Shown: positions 1 to 5,400, counted from the first letter of the stretch. The stretch is DNA of 5,880 bases from UBA910 sp964369145 (GCA_964369145.1 CAYJEE010000027.1:1-5880); one strand, 5' to 3'. Translations and numbers: made by a program. Notes: generated from the letters alone by a model not told the origin.

Positions 1-939
1 TTTGTACTTATGTCAAAAGAACAAAGTCTTTTGAGTGAGCTTCGTGCACTCGAAGCAAGAGAGGCTCAGGTGCGTGTACTCGAAGAAGATTTCAAACGAG
101 AAGTGACAGAACTTTCGATGCTGCTTGGACGAGACGTTCTGGCATTTGGAGAAAAAGAATTCGGTTTGGTGGAAGGACGAGAGATGCAGGAGGATCGACG
201 ACGAAAAATTGAGAAAATTAAAATCCGTCTCGAAGACTCTGGAGGTATCGGAGGTGGAGAAACAATCAAAGAATACGAAGAGGCACTCGAACGAGATCAA
301 TTCCTCGAGCGAGAACTTACTGACCTTTCGCATACTGCAGAGTCTCTCGCGGTCTTAATCGGGGAACTTGATGCAAAAATCGCATCTGAGTTTACAGTGG
401 GTGTGGAGAAAATCAACCGACAATTCTCAGAGTACTTTGCGATGATGTTTGGTGGTGGAGAAGCAAAGCTCTCTGTAATACGAGAATCAAAACCAAAAAA
501 GAAATCCGACCTCGATGACCTTTCCCCTAGGGTGGCCCTAGGGGAAGAAGCAGGTGATGGTGAAGATAACGAGGTAGAGGGTGAAGCGGGGATTGATATT
601 GAAGTGTCGCTTCCACGCAAAAAAGTAAAGGGTCTTATAATGCTCTCTGGAGGTGAACGAGCACTTACCTCAATCGCACTTCTTTTTGCAGTCTCTCAGG
701 TAAACCCTCCACCGTTTATTATTCTCGACGAAACAGATGCGGCCCTCGACGAAGCGAACTCTCGTAAATATGGAGATATGATCGAAACTCTTTCAAAGTT
801 TTCTCAGCTTATTGTTATCACTCACAACAGAGAGACAATGTCTCGTGCAGGAGCCCTCTATGGAGTGACGATGGGGCAAGGTGGGGTTTCGAAGTTACTC
901 ACCGTCTCTTTTGAAGACGCAGTCGCTGTGGCTAAATAG
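1..939 (+). CDS. smc: Chromosome segregation protein SMC, C-terminal part (5' end outside window)
   Basis: This is the C-terminal third of an SMC ATPase, which dimerises through a hinge and shapes and segregates the chromosome with its ScpA/ScpB partners. The frame is open to the left edge, so the ATG at 10 is probably internal; bacterial SMCs are usually about 1,150-1,200 residues. Counting from that ATG, residues 1-130 are charged and helical, fitting the end of the coiled coil. The family-typical MFGGGEA lies at 146-152, the ABC signature LSGGER at 212-217, Walker B FIILDETDAALD at 236-247 with the catalytic Glu at 241, and the switch His at 272 in VITHN. The C-terminus matches the usual YGVTM...GVSKLLTV ending. 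Between GGGEA and the signature is an unusually long acidic linker (about 160-195), part of which is encoded by a perfect palindrome. The family call is very secure. Confidence 0.96.
   Translation, partial: FVLMSKEQSLLSELRALEAREAQVRVLEEDFKREVTELSMLLGRDVLAFGEKEFGLVEGREMQEDRRRKIEKIKIRLEDSGGIGGGETIKEYEEALERDQFLERELTDLSHTAESLAVLIGELDAKIASEFTVGVEKINRQFSEYFAMMFGGGEAKLSVIRESKPKKKSDLDDLSPRVALGEEAGDGEDNEVEGEAGIDIEVSLPRKKVKGLIMLSGGERALTSIALLFAVSQVNPPPFIILDETDAALDEANSRKYGDMIETLSKFSQLIVITHNRETMSRAGALYGVTMGQGGVSKLLTVSFEDAVAVAK
522..546. repeat. Perfect palindrome inside smc (11-bp arms, 3-nt loop)
   Basis: The arms TTCCCCTAGGG (522-532) and CCCTAGGGGAA (536-546) are exact reverse complements around a TGG loop. 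The element is read through in frame and encodes about eight residues (SPRVALGE) of the acidic linker just before the ATPase signature domain. A perfect 11-bp arm pair at a fixed 3-nt spacing is expected far less than once by chance in a window this size. It may be a small palindromic element inserted in frame, or an mRNA hairpin. No U-tract follows, so it is not a terminator. Confidence 0.85.
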
Positions 940-941
940 TG

Positions 942-971
942 TTGACATGAGTGTTACACTTTTGTTACACT
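942..971 (+). promoter_or_regulatory. Promoter of the toxin-antitoxin operon
   Basis: A perfect -35 box TTGACA (942-947) lies 18 bp upstream of TACACT (966-971), a 4/6 match to the -10 consensus. Transcription would start near 978, only a few bases before the antitoxin ATG at 981, so the mRNA would be nearly leaderless. The promoter begins three bases after the smc stop codon. It overlaps a tandem repeat that is a likely operator. Confidence 0.65.
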
Positions 972-972
972 T
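952..972. promoter_or_regulatory. Tandem 10-bp repeat, candidate antitoxin operator
   Basis: TGTTACACTT occurs at 952-961 and again at 963-972, an exact direct repeat with an 11-bp period. It fills the spacer and -10 of the promoter. Ribbon-helix-helix antitoxins commonly bind repeats spaced about one helical turn apart and repress their own promoter, so autoregulation is the natural reading. The repeat is seen directly; the operator role is inferred. Confidence 0.55.
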
Positions 973-980
973 ATATTATT

Positions 981-1202
981 ATGACAACGACAAAACGCAG
1001 AATAAATATTACGGCAGATAAGGATATAGAAAATGCCCTTGTGTTATCTGCAAAAAAGTCAGGTGTTCCTGTGGCAGCTAAAGCTGTTGAATTGTTACGA
1101 AATGCTCTTGAATTGGAAGAAGATCTTGCGTGGGGAGCTATCGTGAAAGAGCGTACTTCTAAGAAAGTGAAGCTTCTTACTCATAAACAGGTATGGGGAT
1201 AA
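981..1202 (+). CDS. Type II antitoxin, ribbon-helix-helix-like
   Basis: A 73-residue protein that would neutralise the toxin encoded immediately downstream. The N-terminal stretch RRINITADKD followed by two predicted helices (about residues 14-47) resembles the strand-helix-helix DNA-binding fold of small antitoxins. The charged C-terminal part ending in THKQVW would be the toxin-binding segment. The frame is open back to a GTG at 951, but that start would lie inside the promoter, upstream of the predicted transcript start, so the ATG at 981 is preferred. The gene overlaps the toxin by 10 nt, the usual coupling for such pairs. AGA and ATA codons and an AT-rich composition differ from the CGA- and CTC-rich neighbours, consistent with recent transfer. 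The role rests largely on the toxin next to it; the exact antitoxin family is not resolved. Confidence 0.78.
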   Translation: MTTTKRRINITADKDIENALVLSAKKSGVPVAAKAVELLRNALELEEDLAWGAIVKERTSKKVKLLTHKQVWG

Positions 1203-1474
1203 CATATTCATGCAAGTATTATCCGCAAGTTTTAAAAAAGGATATTCCTCACCTGGATTCAGTTACTAAAGAAAGAATTAAGCGAGCTATTGAAGAAAGA
1301 TTGGAAGTTGATCCTCTTGTGTACGGATTTCCGCTGAGAGGAGTACTAAAACCGTATTGGAAACTTCGAGTAGGTGACTATCGTGTGATATATGGGATTG
1401 TGAAAAATGAAGTTCATATAGTTGCCATAGGTCATCGTAAAGATGTGTATCAAATTTTGGAAAATAGATTATAG
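1193..1474 (+). CDS. RelE/ParE-family toxin
   Basis: A 93-residue protein with the layout of the RelE/ParE superfamily: an N-terminal strand (ITYSCKYYP), helices carrying VLKKDIPHLD and RIKRAIEERL, then the conserved core YWKLRVGDYRVIYGI (about 55-69) and the ending VAIGHRKDVYQ (77-87). RelE members cut mRNA in the ribosomal A site, while ParE members inhibit DNA gyrase. Basic residues Arg59, Arg64 and Arg82 and Tyr86 sit where RelE-type RNases place their active-site residues, which favours an RNase activity but does not prove it. Length is typical. The ATG at 1193 lies inside the antitoxin 3' end (10-nt overlap), giving translational coupling with the antitoxin made first. The gene is AT-rich like its partner and seems intact. 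Confidence 0.88.
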   Translation: MGITYSCKYYPQVLKKDIPHLDSVTKERIKRAIEERLEVDPLVYGFPLRGVLKPYWKLRVGDYRVIYGIVKNEVHIVAIGHRKDVYQILENRL

Positions 1475-1481
1475 ATAAAAA

Positions 1482-2099
1482 ATGCTTAAAATTTACATCG
1501 CACGACACGGACAAAATGAAGATAATGCAAACGGTATCCTCAATGGTCACCGCGATTTGCCACTTACAGAACTCGGTCGGGCGCAGGCTCGAGAACTCGC
1601 ACAAGGAATCAAAGAGAAAAGACTTACTTTTGATGCTGTCTTGAGCTCACCACTTTGCCGTGCATACGAGACGGGAGAAATAGTGACAGAGACTCTTGGG
1701 TTAACGAAACCAAAAATTCTTCCAGATCTAATTGAGCGAGATTTTGGTATCATGACAGGGAAATTGATAAAAGATATTGAACTGCTTTGCGCTCCGGATG
1801 TTATCAAAACAAAAATCATTACGTATTTTATTTCCCCAGAAGGAGCAGAAACATTTCCAAATCTTTTAGCGAGAGCAAAGAAAGTGATTGACGAGGTTCA
1901 GCAAAAATACACCGACGGCTCTGTGCTTTTGGTGTGTCATGGAGATATTGGGAAGTTTATGTATGCTGCTTACTACGGTTTTGATTGGATGTGGGCATTA
2001 ACTCAGTTCCACTTTGGTAACTCAGAGCTACTTCTTCTGTCACCAGATTCGAGTGCTGATGATACTCATGTGATTTCAATTGAACAGCATAACCACTAG
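1482..2099 (+). CDS. Histidine phosphatase family protein (phosphoglycerate mutase-like)
   Basis: A 205-residue member of the histidine phosphatase superfamily, which transfers or removes phosphate through a phospho-histidine intermediate. The RHG motif is at residues 8-10 with the nucleophile His9. The phosphate-binding Arg60 is in SSPLCRAYET, the likely proton-donor Glu85 is in LIERDFG, and the second catalytic His153 is in VCHGD. All key residues are present and the length is close to that of small dPGM-like or CobC/PhoE-type enzymes. The substrate cannot be told: it could be a phosphoglycerate mutase or a general phosphatase acting on sugar phosphates, nucleotides or phosphoserine. It starts 7 nt after the toxin stop with no clear promoter or ribosome-binding site, so read-through from the toxin-antitoxin promoter is likely. 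A strong terminator follows 6 nt after its stop. Confidence 0.9.
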   Translation: MLKIYIARHGQNEDNANGILNGHRDLPLTELGRAQARELAQGIKEKRLTFDAVLSSPLCRAYETGEIVTETLGLTKPKILPDLIERDFGIMTGKLIKDIELLCAPDVIKTKIITYFISPEGAETFPNLLARAKKVIDEVQQKYTDGSVLLVCHGDIGKFMYAAYYGFDWMWALTQFHFGNSELLLLSPDSSADDTHVISIEQHNH

Positions 2100-2105
2100 G
2101 GTGGT

Positions 2106-2136
2106 AAAAAAGCAGAGCCTCAGGCTCTGCTTTTTT
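2106..2136. terminator. Bidirectional rho-independent terminator
   Basis: A perfect hairpin GCAGAGCC-TCA-GGCTCTGC (2112-2130) is flanked by A6 on the left and T6 on the right. On either strand the hairpin is therefore followed by a U-tract. It sits between the convergent phosphatase and rnr genes and can end transcription of both. Confidence 0.93.
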
Positions 2137-2143
2137 CAACTTC

Positions 2144-4135
2144 CTATTTTACAATCGCATAGTCGAGCAGGCGCTTTTCGAGGTCGGCTGCTATTACCTT
2201 GAACCGTATTGTGTCACCAAGGGTTATTTTCTTTCCTGTTTTCTGTCCAGTGATTGAGTATGTTTTTGGGTTGAAATCAAACATATCGTTGAAGAGTGTG
2301 CCGAGGTCTTTTGTTTTCATCATCCCTTCGCATTTTGTTTCTTTCTCTTCGATGTAGAGACCCCAGTCGGTCACGCCTGTAATAGTGCCGGTGAATTCTT
2401 CGCCCACATGTTCTTGCATGTATTCGACTTGTTTGTATTTGATAGATCCTCGTTCTGCATCAGCTGCTTGTTTTTCTCGATCAGAACATTCCATACTTAC
2501 TTTTTCATAATAAGCAAATTCATCTTGAGCGATTTTTCCTACTTGGAGCTCTCGTTCGAGAAGTCGGTGCACGACAAGGTCGGGGTATCGGCGGATCGGG
2601 GATGTAAAGTGTGCATAATAGGTGAAGCCAAGGCCGAAGTGTCCGATGTTTTTTGTAGAATAAATTGCCTTAGCCATTGAGCGGATCGTCGCAGTCTTGA
2701 TGAGCTCTTCGTTTGGATTGCCTTCGACTTGTCGGAGGAGGGTATTGATATCTTTTGCAGTCACTTCACCGTCTTTTACTTTGAGTTCAAAACCGAGAGC
2801 TTTGAGAAATGTCGCCAAGTCTTCGATACGTTCTTTGTTGGGTGCATCGTGAATACGGTAGACAGACTGAGCGCCTTTTCGGTTTGGTTTTTCGTTTGAT
2901 TTGTAGATGTACTCTGCGACTTCTCGGTTTGCAAGAAGCATGTACTCTTCGATCATGCGGTGTGTGTCTTTTCTCTCTTTTCGGTACACCTTGATTGGCT
3001 TGCCAGCTTCGTCGAGTACAAACTTTACTTCATCAGTTTCAAAGTTGATTGCTCCATTTTCAAATTTCTTCTTTTCAAATATTTTTGCAATCTCTCGCAT
3101 CACTGACAGGTCGTCATGGTGAGGACCCTCACCTTTGTCGAGTACTTCCTGTGCTTCTTCATATGAAAAGCGGTGATCAGAGTGAATGATTGTTTTTCCG
3201 AACCATTTGTCTTTTATTTCACCGGTGCGAGTAATATGGAAGACAGCAGAAAAGGTGTATTTGTCTTCGTGAGGGTTGAGCGAACAGAGGTCGTTTGAAA
3301 GAATCTCTGGAAGCATGGGGATAGTACGGTCGACGAGGTATACCGAAAGGGCACGTCGGCGACCTTCTGCGTCGAGGAGAGTACCAGGACGGACAAAGTG
3401 GGACACATCTGCAATATGTACCCCGATTTCATAGAGGGAGTTTTCATCGTCTGTTTTATTGTTATCAATCCTTCGGATTGATAAGGCGTCGTCAAAGTCT
3501 TTTGCATCTGCGGGGTCGATAGTGAAGGTGAGTACATCTCGCATGTCTCGGCGGACTTTTACTTGCTCTGCGATCATCTCAGGTTTTGCTTCTTCAGTTT
3601 TGATATGTTCGGCTTCTTCGTCGACTCCAGCAGGGAATTCGATTTGAAAACCTTTTTCGTACACAATCGCCTGCATCTCGGTGTTGTGTTCACCTTTTTT
3701 TCCGATCACGCGCACGATCTCTCCGTGAGGAGCAGTTTCTTTTTCAGACCAGCTTGTGACTTTTACCACCACTTTGATCCCAGGTTCAACAAAACCAAGC
3801 TTTCCTTTTTCGAGGACGATATCAGTGTACATACGACGGTCGTCGGGAATGAGATAAAACATGTCGCCATGTTTGTCGACAACACCTACAAATTCCATGC
3901 GCGCACGAGAGACTACCTTGAGCACTTCACCCTGCACTTTGCCCCAAAGGAGCTCAGGTCGGCGGCGTACTTCTACGGTGTCGCCAGGAAATGCTTTGTT
4001 GAGGAATTCTTTTTGTATTTCGATTGTTTCGTCTGTTCGCGGTTCGCTTTCCTTTTGAGGAACAGAAAAATATCCAGTGCCTTTGCCAGAAATGGAAAGG
4101 GGTCCCGTGAGGGTTTCTTTTGTATCAATAGCCAT
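2144..4135 (-). CDS. rnr: Ribonuclease R (RNB-family 3'-5' exoribonuclease)
   Basis: A 663-residue RNase II/RNase R family enzyme that degrades RNA processively from the 3' end and can unwind structured RNA in mRNA and rRNA quality control. In order: a short N-terminal region, cold-shock-like RNA-binding domains (about 10-145), the RNB catalytic domain (about 195-525) and a C-terminal S1 domain (about 578-663). The catalytic motif TIDPADAKDFDDALSI carries the metal-binding Asp residues at 207, 213, 215 and 216. IADVSHFV is at 241-248 and YAHFTSPIRRYPDLVVHR at 507-524. It is shorter than E. coli RNase R (813 residues), lacking the N-terminal helix-turn-helix domain and the long basic tail. The ATG at 4135 follows an extended -10 box by only eight bases. 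A perfect 10-bp palindrome lies within the variable loop just after the catalytic motif. The gene converges on the histidine phosphatase. Confidence 0.96.
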   Translation of the reverse strand: MAIDTKETLTGPLSISGKGTGYFSVPQKESEPRTDETIEIQKEFLNKAFPGDTVEVRRRPELLWGKVQGEVLKVVSRARMEFVGVVDKHGDMFYLIPDDRRMYTDIVLEKGKLGFVEPGIKVVVKVTSWSEKETAPHGEIVRVIGKKGEHNTEMQAIVYEKGFQIEFPAGVDEEAEHIKTEEAKPEMIAEQVKVRRDMRDVLTFTIDPADAKDFDDALSIRRIDNNKTDDENSLYEIGVHIADVSHFVRPGTLLDAEGRRRALSVYLVDRTIPMLPEILSNDLCSLNPHEDKYTFSAVFHITRTGEIKDKWFGKTIIHSDHRFSYEEAQEVLDKGEGPHHDDLSVMREIAKIFEKKKFENGAINFETDEVKFVLDEAGKPIKVYRKERKDTHRMIEEYMLLANREVAEYIYKSNEKPNRKGAQSVYRIHDAPNKERIEDLATFLKALGFELKVKDGEVTAKDINTLLRQVEGNPNEELIKTATIRSMAKAIYSTKNIGHFGLGFTYYAHFTSPIRRYPDLVVHRLLERELQVGKIAQDEFAYYEKVSMECSDREKQAADAERGSIKYKQVEYMQEHVGEEFTGTITGVTDWGLYIEEKETKCEGMMKTKDLGTLFNDMFDFNPKTYSITGQKTGKKITLGDTIRFKVIAADLEKRLLDYAIVK
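3462..3484. repeat. Perfect palindrome inside rnr (10-bp arms, 3-nt loop)
   Basis: TTATCAATCC (3462-3471) and GGATTGATAA (3475-3484) are exact reverse complements around a TTC loop (GAA on the coding strand). It encodes roughly SIRRIDN (about residues 219-225), directly after the catalytic Asp motif, where RNase R proteins vary in length. Like the smc palindrome, it has long perfect arms, a 3-nt loop and is carried in frame. No terminator U-tract follows. Confidence 0.8.
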
Positions 4136-4143
4136 ATGGGGAT

Positions 4144-4152
4144 ACTATATCA
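4144..4152 (-). promoter_or_regulatory. Extended -10 promoter of rnr
   Basis: Read on the minus strand, TGATATAGT is an extended -10 element (TG, one base, then TATAGT, 5/6 to consensus). No good -35 box is found at the normal spacing, which an extended -10 can offset. The box ends eight bases before the rnr ATG, so the transcript would be leaderless or nearly so. Confidence 0.5.
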
Positions 4153-4170
4153 GATTAAAGAGTTTTTAGG

Positions 4171-4176
4171 TATAAT
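4171..4176 (+). promoter_or_regulatory. Consensus -10 box of the frameshifted gene
   Basis: TATAAT is a perfect -10 hexamer ending nine bases before the ATG at 4186. The -35 region (around 4148-4153) is weak. It is divergent from the rnr promoter within a 50-bp region, so the two may affect each other. No Shine-Dalgarno sequence fits between box and start, so a leaderless mRNA is predicted. Confidence 0.5.
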
Positions 4177-4185
4177 CTTTGTATC

Positions 4186-4579
4186 ATGGAAAAATTTAAT
4201 TTCAATCAAAGTCCGGTAGAAGTAAAAGAAGTAGAAAGTTTATACGATTCAAGACTTGGAGACTTGTGGGAGGAATATGGTTTTCCTGGAAAACCACCAA
4301 AAAAAGATACGGAGGCAGAAAAAAGATTATTGAATACATGTAAATTATACAGTCAATTTCTTATAGATCAGAAGGGGGGGGTATTCAGTTGCTCAATTAG
4401 GGAGTTCTGAAGCAGAGAGGAGAAAATTACATAATCAAGTCGCTATTATGGTTGTGGGTAGAAAAAGATCTGGCATGGATTTAGAGGAGGCAACACATAT
4501 TGGAGATTTTGCTTTTGAATACGCGCACGGGGTTACCTTTGCGGATTATATGAAGTATAAAAATAGAGAAGAGTATTAA
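4186..4579 (+). pseudogene. Hypothetical protein gene split by a frameshift at a G8 run
   Basis: The reading frame from the ATG at 4186 stops at 4410 after 74 residues, but a second open frame continues directly to a TAA at 4577-4579. The switch point is a run of eight G (4374-4381). With seven G the two parts join as ...IDQKGGYSVAQLGSSEAERRK..., giving one 130-residue soluble, charged protein ending in KNREEY. The downstream part reads like real protein (HNQVAIMVVG, then HIGDFAFEYAHG) and has only a late internal ATG at 4448. I do not recognise the family; no signal peptide or membrane segment is visible. Causes could be a sequencing or assembly error in the homopolymer, a true mutation, or on/off switching by slippage. 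Codon use is AT-rich (AGA, ATA, TTA), unlike rnr next door. A -10 box lies just upstream and a hairpin just downstream. Confidence 0.75.
4374..4381 (+). repeat. Run of eight G residues at the frameshift point
   Basis: An uninterrupted G8 tract sits in an AT-rich gene, exactly where the reading frame has to shift by one base. I saw no other G or C run this long in the window. Such tracts are prone both to replication slippage and to read errors. Confidence 0.9.
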
Positions 4580-4592
4580 AAAAATAAGTTAA

Positions 4593-4621
4593 AGAGGTGG
4601 GACCATCATGGTCTCACCTCT
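4593..4621. terminator. Hairpin terminator between convergent small genes
   Basis: The 14-bp arms 4593-4606 and 4608-4621 pair with one G-T exception around a very tight loop. On the minus strand the hairpin is followed by a U-rich stretch (complement of the A-rich 4578-4593), fitting a terminator for the 66-residue minus-strand gene. Its stop codon lies in the hairpin loop. On the plus strand no good U-tract follows, so termination of the frameshifted gene is less sure. Confidence 0.65.
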
Positions 4622-4806
4622 GTGTAGATAAACTTTTTTCCTTCGTAGAGTACCGTGGTCGTCACGGTGCCGTCTCCGTTTTCATACTCGCTTGTGTGCG
4701 AGTCTGAGGATAAAGAAAGAACATTGAACTCATGCTTCTCGAGAGGGTATACCTCGCGTTCGCCCCACTCAGAGACGAGAGTTTCATACAACTCGTGTGC
4801 AGTCAT
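4606..4806 (-). CDS. Small hypothetical protein (66 aa)
   Basis: A 66-residue acidic protein I do not recognise. An N-terminal helix (AHELYETLVSEWGER) is followed by segments that look like alternating beta strands (EFNVLSLSS, TVTTTVLYEG, KFIYTEV). No membrane segment, signal peptide or cysteine pair is visible. Support for a real gene comes from context: on the minus strand a perfect TTGACA and a -10-like TAGTAT lie at the right spacing, ending nine bases before the ATG, and a hairpin with a U-rich tail overlaps the stop codon. It is divergent from rpsP and convergent with the frameshifted hypothetical gene. The overlapping plus-strand frame has no such signals and is disregarded. It may be a lineage-specific orphan; function is unknown. 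Confidence 0.7.
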   Translation of the reverse strand: MTAHELYETLVSEWGEREVYPLEKHEFNVLSLSSDSHTSEYENGDGTVTTTVLYEGKKFIYTEVRP

Positions 4807-4815
4807 AGTTTCTAT

Positions 4816-4844
4816 ATACTATAACATTTTGTATATATTGTCAA
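4816..4844 (-). promoter_or_regulatory. Promoter of the 66-aa minus-strand gene
   Basis: On the minus strand TTGACA (4844-4839, perfect -35) is followed after 17 bp by TAGTAT (4821-4816, 4/6 to the -10 consensus). An alternative TATAGT lies two bases closer. Transcription would start only a few bases before the ATG at 4806, so the mRNA is probably leaderless. Confidence 0.6.
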
Positions 4845-4896
4845 GGAATACCAATTCAAGCTACAATAAGTTGATGTGTATCAGTAAATGGTCTTA

Positions 4897-4925
4897 TTGA
4901 CTCATAGAGCTATTTTTGTTACTAT
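4897..4925 (+). promoter_or_regulatory. Promoter of rpsP
   Basis: TTGACT (4897-4902, 5/6 to -35) and TACTAT (4920-4925, 4/6 to -10) are separated by 17 bp. The -10 ends seven bases before the rpsP ATG, again predicting a leaderless or nearly leaderless mRNA with no Shine-Dalgarno sequence. Confidence 0.55.
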
Positions 4926-4932
4926 CTAAGCC

Positions 4933-5400
4933 ATGTTAAAAATACGATTACAGCGAACAGGGCGAAAGAACGAACCGACATTCCGGCTCGTATTGACCGA
5001 CTCAAAAAACTCTGCAAAGAGTGGACGATTTTTAGAAGTGCTTGGTAACTATGACTCACGAAAAGGTGAGAAGGCAGAGTTCAAATCTGACCGAATTTCA
5101 CACTGGATGACTATGGGTGCACAGGTGTCTGATACTGTACACAACCTTTTGGTAGATAAGAAAATTGTTGCAGGAAAGAAACTCAACAAACTTCCAAAGA
5201 AAAGTGCTCCTGTGGTAGTAGCTGAAGCTCCTGCTCCTGAAGTGAAAGAGGAAGTAAAAGCTCCTGAGGCAGCACCAGTGGAAGTTGCATCTGTAGAGGA
5301 AGCTCCGGTTGTAGAAGAGGCTCCCGTTGAAGCTGCACCAGTAGAAGAAACTCCAGCTCCAGCCGAGGAAGCTCCTGCAGCAGAAGAAGCAGCTGCTTAA
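4933..5400 (+). CDS. rpsP: 30S ribosomal protein S16 (bS16) with long Ala/Pro/Glu tail
   Basis: bS16 binds 16S rRNA and helps assemble the body of the small ribosomal subunit. Residues 1-85 carry the conserved fold: MLKIRLQRTGRKNEPTFRLV at the start, then the SGRFLEVLGNYD segment (30-41) and a helix region with SHWMTMGAQVSDTV (56-69). The protein has 155 residues, while the usual length is about 80-90. The extra part (about 92-155) is low in complexity, built of Ala, Pro, Val and Glu with repeated EAP/VEE units, and strongly acidic. Such a tail is probably disordered. The ATG at 4933 is right for the family. khpA follows after 86 bp, matching the common rpsP-khpA gene order, although a second promoter may lie between them. 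Confidence 0.96.
   Translation: MLKIRLQRTGRKNEPTFRLVLTDSKNSAKSGRFLEVLGNYDSRKGEKAEFKSDRISHWMTMGAQVSDTVHNLLVDKKIVAGKKLNKLPKKSAPVVVAEAPAPEVKEEVKAPEAAPVEVASVEEAPVVEEAPVEAAPVEETPAPAEEAPAAEEAAA
5206..5397 (+). repeat. Low-complexity tract encoding the acidic S16 tail
   Basis: The 3' part of rpsP is a degenerate repeat of GAAGCTCC-like units coding for alternating Glu, Ala, Pro and Val. It encodes about 64 residues with no expected fold. Such tracts can change length by slippage, so tail length may differ among related strains. Confidence 0.75.

Noticed and set aside
951..980. GTG at 951 as the antitoxin start
   Set aside because: This start would lie within the promoter spacer and the operator-like repeat, upstream of the predicted transcript start. 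The added residues do not look like part of the DNA-binding fold.
2096..2104. CTAGGGTGG shared between the phosphatase 3' end and the smc palindrome
   Set aside because: A shared 9-mer is expected many times by chance in a window of this size, and the copy at 2096 lacks the second palindrome arm.
3118..3133. GGTGAGG/CCTCACC inverted repeat in rnr
   Set aside because: Seven-base arms at short spacing are expected about once or twice by chance here, unlike the 10- and 11-base palindromes.
3563..4219. 218-codon plus-strand frame opposite rnr
   Set aside because: It is rich in Phe, Cys and His, as expected for the complement of a Glu/Lys-rich gene, and it lies against an unmistakable RNase R sequence.
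4652..4703. Two small hairpins (6-bp arms) in the 66-residue gene
   Set aside because: Arms of 6 bp with loops of 5-6 nt are expected several times by chance in this window.
4864..4899. CAATAAG...CTTATTG inverted repeat upstream of rpsP
   Set aside because: The 7-bp arms are 22 nt apart and AT-rich, so a weak structure by chance is likely; there is no basis to call it an S16 autoregulatory site.
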